A program made the position numbers and the translations under genes. The notes under the pieces were generated by a model, which worked only from the letters and a program-made list of their open reading frames with translations, was not told where the DNA came from and ran no database searches. Shown here one piece after another: positions 50,218 through 57,815 of a stretch of DNA of 64,000 nucleotides (its first letter is position 1; each line of letters opens with the position of its first letter). This DNA comes from Thermoplasmata archaeon (lineage in GTDB: Archaea > Thermoplasmatota > Thermoplasmata > UBA10834): positions 1 through 64,000 of the forward strand of contig JAOTTD010000010.1 in assembly GCA_029864565.1 (NCBI GenBank), read 5' to 3'.

Positions 50218-52080
50218 ATGCCCGAGAACACGAACACCGAAAAGGAGAAGCCACGGATCGGAGTATTCATCTGTCACTGTGGATCCAACATAGGCGGTTT
50301 TGTCGATGTGAAGGCCGTGACCGAGTATGCGTCGACCCTCCCAGACGTTGCTTATGCAACGGACAACCTCTACACATGTGCCGAGGACGGCCTCAACAAC
50401 ATCAAGGAGAGTATCAAGGAGCACAATCTCAACAGAGTGGTGGTGTCGAGCTGCACGCCCAGGACGCACGCCCCTCTCTTCCAACGGACTTGCGAGGCTG
50501 CCGGGGTAAACAAGTACATGTTCACGTTCGTCAACATCCGTGAGCACTGTTCCTGGGTCCACATGAAACAGAAGGAGAAGGCGACCCAGAAAGCAAAGGA
50601 CCTGGTCAGGATGGGTGTTGCGAGAGCCCGGTTTCTGGAGCCCCAGGAGGAGACGAAGGTCGATGTCACGCCTGTGGCGCTCGTAGTTGGAGGGGGCGTG
50701 TCCGGCATGACGGCGGCACTGTCGCTCGCGAACATGGGATTCCCAGTGCACCTTGTCGAGAAGGAGAAGGCGCTCGGAGGGTTCGTGAAGAACCTGCATG
50801 GTCTTATGATGACCACCAAGAGTGCCAACGAGACGATCAAGCCGCTCATCGACAAAGTGGACGCCCACAAGAACATCACACAGCACCTCAGCTCGCACTT
50901 GGCATCGGTGGAGGGGTTCATCGGCAACTATGACGTCTCCATAGGAGGAGACGGGGCTGAGGCAAAGGATGTCAAGGTGGGCACCATCATCGTGGCCACG
51001 GGTGCGGTGCCGCTTGTGCCCGAGGGACTGTTTGGATACAAAGAGCACCCGAACATCATCACATCCACAGAGTTCGAGGAGCTCTGCAACAAGAAGGAGC
51101 TGCCAAAGCTGAAGAGCGTCGCTTTCATCCAATGCGCTGGTGCGAGAGGACAGAAAGTCTCGTACTGCTCCAGAATCTGCTGCAATGTCGCAATCAAGAG
51201 CGCGATAAGCATCGCTGAGAACCGCGACAACATGCTCGGCGTGACCGAGGAGGAGGGAGGAGTCGTGGAAGAGCCCGTTGCCGAGAAGAAGGCGGAGGAT
51301 GAAGGGCTTGACAGAAGGCGAAGAAGGCGTGGCAGAGGCCGACGGGAAGAGGGTGAAGCTGGCGAGGAGAGCGCTCCGTCCAGTGGTGTCGATATCACTG
51401 TGTTCAACAGAGATGTAATGGCATACGGCGTCGAAAACGAGCTCGAGTTCAACAAGGCCAGGGAGAAGAGAGTGAAGTTCATCAGATACGTACCGGACAA
51501 CCTGCCGAAGGTATCCGTCAAGGACGGAAAGCTTGAGGTGGAATACTTCCACGAGACGCTCAAGATGGAGAGAACGATGCCTGTTGACATGGTCATACTC
51601 TCGACTCCGCTCGTGGCTCAGCCAGATGCGGCAACCCTGTCGCAGCTGCTAAAGGTCCCGCTCGGACAGGAGGGCTTCTTCCAGGAGGCGCATGTCAAGC
51701 TGAGACCGGTGGATTTCGCGACCGATGGAGTATACGTCTGCGGAACTTGCAGAGGACCGGCCGACATCGCGGAGGCTGTCTATCAGGCTGCTGCAGCTGC
51801 CTCGAGGGCGGCGATTCCTCTTGCGAACGGATTCGTCCAGGCCGAAGCGTTGACTTCGAGAGTCGACGAGACGAAGTGCACGGGCTGCGGGACGTGCGTC
51901 GAGGTGTGTCCTTACGGCGCCCTGAGGAAGAGCGAGGAAGGCATCAGCGAGGTGATTGCCGCAGCGTGCAAGGGATGTGGTTGCTGCGGTGCCACCTGCC
52001 CGGAGGGTGCCATTACAATGACACACTACACCGATCTGCAGCTGCTTGCGGAGGCCAAAGCGGCCTTGGAGGAGGTGTGA
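50218..52080 (+). CDS. HdrA C-terminal-half protein with a charged insertion
   Basis: A 620-residue protein equal to half two of the tandem HdrA chains: [16 protein letters not shown] (near 19), SCTPRTHAPLFQRT, NIREHCSWVHMKQ, FAD site VVGGGVSGMTAALSLANMG (157), SRICCNVAIKSAISIAENR, and ferredoxin clusters CTGCGTCVEVCP (554) and CKGCGCCGATCP (584). Between SIAENR and DITVFNRDVMAYG, where paralogues have only a short loop, residues about 338-391 form an acidic then Arg-rich low-complexity insert (DRRRRRRGRGRREEGEAGEE). It follows the HdrA-GltD chimera by six bases; together they mirror one tandem HdrA split in two. Confidence 0.9.
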   Translation: MPENTNTEKEKPRIGVFICHCGSNIGGFVDVKAVTEYASTLPDVAYATDNLYTCAEDGLNNIKESIKEHNLNRVVVSSCTPRTHAPLFQRTCEAAGVNKYMFTFVNIREHCSWVHMKQKEKATQKAKDLVRMGVARARFLEPQEETKVDVTPVALVVGGGVSGMTAALSLANMGFPVHLVEKEKALGGFVKNLHGLMMTTKSANETIKPLIDKVDAHKNITQHLSSHLASVEGFIGNYDVSIGGDGAEAKDVKVGTIIVATGAVPLVPEGLFGYKEHPNIITSTEFEELCNKKELPKLKSVAFIQCAGARGQKVSYCSRICCNVAIKSAISIAENRDNMLGVTEEEGGVVEEPVAEKKAEDEGLDRRRRRRGRGRREEGEAGEESAPSSGVDITVFNRDVMAYGVENELEFNKAREKRVKFIRYVPDNLPKVSVKDGKLEVEYFHETLKMERTMPVDMVILSTPLVAQPDAATLSQLLKVPLGQEGFFQEAHVKLRPVDFATDGVYVCGTCRGPADIAEAVYQAAAAASRAAIPLANGFVQAEALTSRVDETKCTGCGTCVEVCPYGALRKSEEGISEVIAAACKGCGCCGATCPEGAITMTHYTDLQLLAEAKAALEEV

Positions 52081-52084
52081 TAAC

Positions 52085-52915
52085 ATGACGGAGAAGAAGC
52101 ATCACACCGCTCATCACGGAAAGAAGAAGGGCGAAGCCGACAAGGAATGGGAGCCGAAGATCGTCGGCTTCCTGTGCAACTGGTGCTCGTACGCGGGTGC
52201 TGACCTATGCGGCGTCAGCAGGTTCCAGTATCCGACGAACATCCGCCTCGTCAGGGTGATGTGCTCCACGAGAGTGAGCCCGCACCTTGTACTCGAAGTC
52301 TTCGAAGCTGGTGCCGACGGCATCCTCATTGGGGGATGCCACCTGAACGACTGTCACTACATGACGGGCAACTTCCACACGGAAAAGCGTGTGAACCTGA
52401 TGAAGAAGCTGCTCAGAGAAGCTGGGATCGACGAGGGTCGGCTTAGGCTCGAATGGGTTTCGGCGTCCGAGGGAGAGAAGTTCTCCAAGGTCGTTACGGA
52501 GTTCACCGAGGAGATCCAGAAGCTGGGACAGAGCAAAGTACACGCGGACGATATGGTGAAAGCGAAGGTCGCAGCCGCTGACGACGCCTCAGAGACATTC
52601 AGGCTAAAGGCCCTGGTCGGGAAGGAGTTCAATCTGCTCGACAAGGGGAACGCATACGGTGACAAGCTCGATCCCGAGAAATTCAGAGGCATCATAGATG
52701 CTGCAACGGAGGACGAGTTCGAGAGGGCGCTCATCCTCGAATTGGCGAGGATAAGGCCTATGTCGGTCAAGCAACTCGGAATGGTGATGGATACCCCGAC
52801 CGACAGGATACTCAGACACATAGTACTCCTGAGACAGAACAGCAAGATCGCAATGGAGCACCCGGAGGGATTCACGCCGGTTTACAAAACCGTCGCGATC
52901 GGAGGTGAGCAGTGA
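52085..52915 (+). CDS. mvhD: MvhD with a C-terminal winged-helix extension
   Basis: A 276-residue protein. After a His/Lys-rich start (MTEKKHHTAHHGKKKG) comes Mvh[50 protein letters not shown], and RLEWVSASEGEKFSKV, ending near residue 155. The first cysteine of the usual CCNWC pair is Leu here (LCNWC). Residues about 195-276 are a helical winged-helix-like domain, RPMSVKQLGMVMDTPTDRIL then NSKIAMEHPEGFTPVYKTVA. It matches the free protein at 56414-56797. Its stop overlaps the ATG of the next HdrA (TGATG). Confidence 0.85.
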   Translation: MTEKKHHTAHHGKKKGEADKEWEPKIVGFLCNWCSYAGADLCGVSRFQYPTNIRLVRVMCSTRVSPHLVLEVFEAGADGILIGGCHLNDCHYMTGNFHTEKRVNLMKKLLREAGIDEGRLRLEWVSASEGEKFSKVVTEFTEEIQKLGQSKVHADDMVKAKVAAADDASETFRLKALVGKEFNLLDKGNAYGDKLDPEKFRGIIDAATEDEFERALILELARIRPMSVKQLGMVMDTPTDRILRHIVLLRQNSKIAMEHPEGFTPVYKTVAIGGEQ

Positions 52916-55900
52916 TGGCAGCAACTGACAAGATCGGCGCGGTCATGGTAGTGGGAGGCGGCATATCGGGCCTGCAGTCCGCTCTTGATCTGGCCGATTC
53001 TGGATTCAAGGTCTATCTCGTCGAGAAACAACCGAGCATAGGCGGCACGATGGCCCAGCTGGACAAGACCTTCCCGACGAACGACTGCGCCATGTGCATC
53101 ATGGCGCCGAAGCTCGTTTCGACAGGGAGGCACCACAACATCACTTTGGTCACGAACGCAGAGATCATGGCGGTGGACGGCCAGGCAGGCGATTTCAAAG
53201 TCACCGTTAAACAGAGGGCGTTGAGAGTCGATGCATCCAAGTGCACCGGCTGCGGTTCGTGTGCACAGAAGTGCCCTATCGAGACCTCCGACGAGTACAA
53301 CGAGAACACGAAGATACGAAAGGCGATATACGTCCGCTATCCACAGGCTGTCCCGCTGGTGTATTCCATCGACCACGACAAGTGCATAGGCTGCGGCATA
53401 TGCGCAGAGGAATGCAAGGCCGGAGCGGTAGTCTATGATCAGAAGGAGAGCACCTCGGAGATCCAGGTGGGCTCGATCATCCTGTCGCCAGGCTTCGACG
53501 AGTTTGACGCTCGCCTGAAGGGGGAGTACGGATATGGCGTCTACAAGAACGTCGTGACCAGCATCGAATTCGAAAGGATGCTCAGCGCCACTGGGCCGTA
53601 CTTCGGCACCGTCATGCGTCCCTCGGACGGCGACATCCCAGAGAAAATAGCTTTCATCCAGTGCGTCGGGTCCAGGGACGAGCAGGTCGGAAACGCTTAC
53701 TGCTCGGGCGTTTGTTGCATGTATTCTATCAAAGAGGCGATAATCGCAAAAGAACACGGAGGGGACATCCAGCCGAAGATCTTCTTCATGGACATGAGGG
53801 CGTTTGGAAAGGAGTTCGACGAGTACTACAACAGGGCACAGAACGAATATGGCATAGAGTTCGTGCGCTCGAGAGTTGCGTCCGTCTTCGAAAACCCCGA
53901 GACGAAGAACCTGGTCGTCAAGTACGTCGAGAAGGGCGAACCGAAGGAGGAAGAGTTTGGTCTCGTTGTCCTGGCCGTCGGCCTCAGACCGCCAGAGGAC
54001 GCCGTGGCGCTAAGCAAGGTGATTGGCTTTGAGTTGAACGCAGACGGATTCTGCCAGACAACCGTGCTTGATCCGGTCAACTCCTCAAAGCAGGGCGTCT
54101 TTGTCAGCGGCGCATTCTCATCGCCTAAGGACATACCCATGACCGTTGCCGAGGCGAGCGGAGCTGCAGCGAAGGCAGCTACTGAAATAGCGTCTGCAAG
54201 GGACAGTCTCGTCACGAAGAAGGAATACCCAGAGGAGCTGGACATATCCGGTAAGGAGCCTCGGATAGGTGTGTTCGTTTGCCACTGCGGTATCAACATC
54301 GGGGGTGTCGTCAAGGTGCCCTCCGTGGCGGAATACGCCAGGACCCTTCCGAATGTCGCTTACGCCGAGGAGAACCTCTATACCTGCTCCCAGGACACGC
54401 AGGAAAAAATCAAGGAGATGATCAAGGAACACGACCTCAACCGTGTCGTGGTGGCGAGCTGCACACCGCGGACGCACGAGCCGCTGTTCCAGAACACGAT
54501 AAAGGAGGCGGGCCTGAACTCGTACCTGTTCGAGATGGCGAACATACGCGACCAGTGCTCGTGGATCCACATGCACGAGGCCGAAGCGGCCACGAAGAAG
54601 GCTAAGGATCTCGTGCGCATGGCAGTCGCGAAATCCCGTCTGCTGGAGCCCCTCGAGAATCTCATGATAGACGTGAACCAGAAGGCGTTAGTGGTCGGCG
54701 GAGGCGCGACCGGCATGGCCGCTGCCCTCGAGTTAGCCAAGCAGGGTGTGAAGGTGAACCTGGTCGAGAAGGAGAAGGAGCTCGGCGGGAACCTGCGGAA
54801 GCTGCACTACTTGCCGTCCGGCGAGGACCCGGAGGAGTTCGCCGATTCGCTCGCCAAGGAGGTCGCCTCCAACCCGAACATAACTGTGCACATCGGCAAG
54901 GGTGTCAAGGACATCGAGGGATACGTCGGCAACTTCAAAACCACGCTCGACTCTGGCGAGACTTTCGAACACGGCACGGTCATACTGGCTGTCGGAGCGC
55001 AAGAGTACAAGCCGGAGGGGGAATACCTCTACGGCAAGAACCCGAACGTGCTCACGCTGCTGGAATTCAAGGAGAAGTTGAAGAAGGGTGAGGTCAAGGG
55101 AGACTCGTATGTGTTCATACAGTGCGTTGGTTCCCGCGAGGAGGGACACCCGAACTGTTCACGCGTGTGCTGTACTGGCACGATGACCGCGGCCATAAAG
55201 ATAAAGGAGAAGAACCCGGACGCCAAGGTTTACGTGTTGTACAGAGACATACGGACCTATGGTTTCAGAGAGGAATACTACAAGGCCGCCGCCGAGAAGG
55301 GCGTGACATTCGTCAGGTTCGAAGACGACGTGAAGCCCAAGGTCGAGGAGACGGGCGGCAAGGTCCAGGTGACCGTAACGGATGAGGACACAGGCAAGGA
55401 GGTTGTGATGACCCCGGACTACCTGGTACTCGCGTCTGGCACACGGCCGTACACAGAATCGGAAGCGCTCGCACCGATGCTCAAGGTGCCCATGACCAAG
55501 GAAGGTTTCTTCCTTGAGGCGCACATGAAACTCAGGCCGGTCGACTTCGCGACCGAGGGGGTCTATCTGGCGGGCCTGGCGCACGGACCGAAGTTCCTGG
55601 ACGAGAGCATTGGACAGGGATTGGCAGCGGTCGCGCGCGCGATGACCATCCTGTCGAAGAAGACCCTCGAGGCGGAGGGTATCGTGGCTAGCGTGGACGA
55701 AACCCTCTGCGACGGATGCGGCATATGCGTCCCGACTTGCGAGTACAAGGCGTTGGAGATTATCGTAGACAAGAAGGACGAGACCAAGAAGTCTTTGGAC
55801 CTCAACATCGGCCTGTGCAAAGGCTGCGGGGCCTGTGTCGGAGCGTGCCCGTCTGGAGCACTCACACAGAAGGGTTTCAGGGACGAGCAGATCGTCGCGA

Positions 55901-55953
55901 TGATCGATGCGGCGCTTGAGGATGACGTGGAGAAGCAGGAGGTGAGGCAATGA
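52915..55953 (+). CDS. Tandem-fused HdrA (two HdrA units in one chain), copy 2
   Basis: A 1012-residue paralogue of the fusion at 42720-45755, with the same order: VVGGGISGLQSALDLADSG near residue 12, FPTNDCAMCIMAPKL, CTGCGSCAQKCP (109), CIGCGICAEECK (156), [15 protein letters not shown] (455), [33 protein letters not shown] (593), CDGCGICVPTCE (931), CKGCGACVGACP (967). The start is the ATG at 52915 with a near-perfect GGAGGTGA. Being next to mvhD and the hydrogenase genes, this copy is the likeliest direct partner of MvhAG. ATGA couples it to mvhD copy 3. Confidence 0.92.
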   Translation: MAATDKIGAVMVVGGGISGLQSALDLADSGFKVYLVEKQPSIGGTMAQLDKTFPTNDCAMCIMAPKLVSTGRHHNITLVTNAEIMAVDGQAGDFKVTVKQRALRVDASKCTGCGSCAQKCPIETSDEYNENTKIRKAIYVRYPQAVPLVYSIDHDKCIGCGICAEECKAGAVVYDQKESTSEIQVGSIILSPGFDEFDARLKGEYGYGVYKNVVTSIEFERMLSATGPYFGTVMRPSDGDIPEKIAFIQCVGSRDEQVGNAYCSGVCCMYSIKEAIIAKEHGGDIQPKIFFMDMRAFGKEFDEYYNRAQNEYGIEFVRSRVASVFENPETKNLVVKYVEKGEPKEEEFGLVVLAVGLRPPEDAVALSKVIGFELNADGFCQTTVLDPVNSSKQGVFVSGAFSSPKDIPMTVAEASGAAAKAATEIASARDSLVTKKEYPEELDISGKEPRIGVFVCHCGINIGGVVKVPSVAEYARTLPNVAYAEENLYTCSQDTQEKIKEMIKEHDLNRVVVASCTPRTHEPLFQNTIKEAGLNSYLFEMANIRDQCSWIHMHEAEAATKKAKDLVRMAVAKSRLLEPLENLMIDVNQKALVVGGGATGMAAALELAKQGVKVNLVEKEKELGGNLRKLHYLPSGEDPEEFADSLAKEVASNPNITVHIGKGVKDIEGYVGNFKTTLDSGETFEHGTVILAVGAQEYKPEGEYLYGKNPNVLTLLEFKEKLKKGEVKGDSYVFIQCVGSREEGHPNCSRVCCTGTMTAAIKIKEKNPDAKVYVLYRDIRTYGFREEYYKAAAEKGVTFVRFEDDVKPKVEETGGKVQVTVTDEDTGKEVVMTPDYLVLASGTRPYTESEALAPMLKVPMTKEGFFLEAHMKLRPVDFATEGVYLAGLAHGPKFLDESIGQGLAAVARAMTILSKKTLEAEGIVASVDETLCDGCGICVPTCEYKALEIIVDKKDETKKSLDLNIGLCKGCGACVGACPSGALTQKGFRDEQIVAMIDAALEDDVEKQEVRQ

Positions 55954-56411
55954 GCAGCACAGCACCCAACGCCGGTGGTCAGACCAAGGCGGAGGAAGAG
56001 GATTTCGAACCGAAAATAATCGTGTTCTGCTGCAACTGGTGTTCATACGCCGGCGCGGACCTCGCGGGAGTGAGCAGGCTGCAGATGCCCCCGTACTTCA
56101 GAGTGATACGGGTCATGTGCTCGGCAAGAGTCGACCCGGAGTTCGTCCTGAGAGCGTTCCAGAAGGGAGCGGACGGCGTTCTGGTTGCGGGATGCCATCC
56201 AGCGGACTGCCACTACATCGGCGGCAACTACAGGACCCGGAGGAGGATCGCGCTTCTGAGGATACTGCTTCAGCAGTTCGGCTTCGACCCTGGCAGGCTG
56301 AAGCTAGCATGGATATCGGCCGGAGAGGGAGAGAAGTTCCAGAAGACGATAATCGAGTTTACGGACGTTGTCAACGAGCTGGGGCCGTCCCCTATAGGGA
56401 GTAGTGACTGA
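55950..56411 (+). CDS. mvhD: MvhD/FlpD-type [2Fe-2S] electron-transfer subunit (copy 3)
   Basis: A 153-residue MvhD. After a short acidic leader, [55 protein letters not shown], and KLAWISAGEGEKFQKT give the full family pattern, including all cysteines of the [2Fe-2S] site. The ATG overlaps the preceding stop (ATGA) and CAGGAGGTGA lies upstream. Closest MvhD to mvhG and mvhA, it should be the hydrogenase delta subunit. Confidence 0.93.
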   Translation: MSSTAPNAGGQTKAEEEDFEPKIIVFCCNWCSYAGADLAGVSRLQMPPYFRVIRVMCSARVDPEFVLRAFQKGADGVLVAGCHPADCHYIGGNYRTRRRIALLRILLQQFGFDPGRLKLAWISAGEGEKFQKTIIEFTDVVNELGPSPIGSSD

Positions 56412-56413
56412 AG

Positions 56414-56797
56414 ATGACTCCGAGGGATGTGAAGATACGGGCCGCGCTCAGAACTCTAGAGAGCGAGCGCATCAGATGGCTGCTCGGAAAGAAGGCGGCG
56501 CTCACGACAGGTGAGAACGTGTTCGGCGAGACGATCACGGATGCCAGATACAGCTTCATACTCCAGAAGGCGGCTGTCGTCGAGTTGGAGCGGAACATGT
56601 TGCTACTTCAGATGGAGGAGCAGTCGAAGACAGTACACGAGCTGCATGACGCGACTGGTATTCCGAAGCCCGAGATCGTTCAGCACATTATTGCCCTCAA
56701 GAGGTGGAGGATGATCGAGCATGTCGGTGCTACGGGGCAGTCGCCACGATATAAGGCCGTCCCTATAGGTCGGTCTTCGGACGAGGAGGTGAGCTGA
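56414..56797 (+). CDS. Winged-helix-like protein inside the hydrogenase operon
   Basis: A 127-residue protein of unknown role. Its C-terminal 60 residues, KTVHELHDATGIPKPEIVQH then IEHVGATGQSPRYKAVPIG, form a winged-helix-like unit that aligns with the tail of the MvhD at 52085-52915 (QLGMVMDTPTDRILRHIVLL ... FTPVYKTVAIGG). The helical N-terminus has ALRTLESERIRWLLGKKAAL. It lies two bases after mvhD and one base before mvhG, so it is made with the hydrogenase. Because a homologous domain is fused to MvhD, it may bind protein partners in the complex rather than DNA; regulation of the operon is the alternative. Confidence 0.72.
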   Translation: MTPRDVKIRAALRTLESERIRWLLGKKAALTTGENVFGETITDARYSFILQKAAVVELERNMLLLQMEEQSKTVHELHDATGIPKPEIVQHIIALKRWRMIEHVGATGQSPRYKAVPIGRSSDEEVS

Positions 56798-56798
56798 G

Positions 56799-57815
56799 AT
56801 GGCAGACAAGATCAAGATAGCGCAGTACTGGGGGGCTGGTTGCGGAGGGTGCGACGTTGCCCTGCTGGACATTGACGCGAAGATACTGGATGTGCATGCC
56901 CTAGCCGAGGTGGTCTTCTGGCCAATCGGGTTCGACGGAAAGCTAGCCGATATAGAGGCGATGCCGGACAAGTCGATCACAGTATCATTCTACAACGGCG
57001 CGATACGAAACAGCGAGAACGAACATGTGGCGAAGATGCTTCGGGAGAAGTCGGTGGTCATGATTGCGTTTGGATCGTGCGCCTGCTTCGGTGGGACGCC
57101 TGGCCTGGCCAACGTGACGAACAAGGAGGAGGTCTTCCAGACGGTCTACAAAGACACTGCCTCGACGGACAACCCTGATTTCATAACGCCACAGACACAT
57201 CTGAAGGTGCCTGAGGGCGAGGTGGATCTCCCAGAATTCTATGACAGCGTCAAGACCCTCGATGAGGTTGTAGACGTTGACTACTTCATGCCAGGATGCC
57301 CGCCGACGGTGAACCTTATCGCTCTGGCAGTGGATGCAGTGGCGAAGCATGTTACAGAGGGGGCGGACCTGCCACCAAAAGGCACTGTTATCGCTTCGGA
57401 CAAGACCCTGTGCGACGAGTGCGATCGCGAGCGCGTCGAGACGGGAAGACGGATCGAGAAGATCTACCAGTCATACGAGATCAAGGCGGACCCGAAGAAG
57501 TGCCTTCTCGACCAGGGAATCATCTGCATTGGCCCAGCGACTAGAGCGGGCTGCGGATCGATGTGCCCGAAGGCAAACATGCCCTGCAGGGGATGCATGG
57601 GCCCGACGAAGGCGGTCATGGACCATGGCGGCAGCATGCTCAGCGCCCTATCCTCGCTCCTGAATATCACGGATTCGGAGTCAAAGTTAAGTGAGGAGCA
57701 GATAATCGAACTCATGATGCAGGTGAAGGACCCCCTCGGGACCTTCTACGCATTCACGCTCCCGAAGTCGCTGCTCAGGCGGACTGTGACCGAGAAGCGC
57801 AAGAGGAAGGGGTGA
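56799..57815 (+). CDS. mvhG: F420-non-reducing [NiFe]-hydrogenase small subunit
   Basis: A 338-residue small subunit of the group 3 type. IAQYWGAGCGGCDVALLD (C15, C18) holds the proximal-cluster cysteines; FGSCACFGGTPGLANV and DYFMPGCPPTVNLIAL complete them. The C-terminal third has CDECDRERVETGRRIEK, IICIGPATRAGCGSMCP and MPCRGCMGPTKAVMDHGG for two further clusters. It has no twin-arginine signal, so the enzyme is cytoplasmic. It carries electrons from MvhA to MvhD. It starts one base after the winged-helix gene and overlaps mvhA by four bases (GTGA). Confidence 0.95.
   Translation: MADKIKIAQYWGAGCGGCDVALLDIDAKILDVHALAEVVFWPIGFDGKLADIEAMPDKSITVSFYNGAIRNSENEHVAKMLREKSVVMIAFGSCACFGGTPGLANVTNKEEVFQTVYKDTASTDNPDFITPQTHLKVPEGEVDLPEFYDSVKTLDEVVDVDYFMPGCPPTVNLIALAVDAVAKHVTEGADLPPKGTVIASDKTLCDECDRERVETGRRIEKIYQSYEIKADPKKCLLDQGIICIGPATRAGCGSMCPKANMPCRGCMGPTKAVMDHGGSMLSALSSLLNITDSESKLSEEQIIELMMQVKDPLGTFYAFTLPKSLLRRTVTEKRKRKG

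Noticed and set aside
50197-51552. 451-codon minus-strand frame
   Set aside because: It is antisense to the HdrA half at 50218-52080 and rich in residues typical of reversed GC-rich coding sequence.
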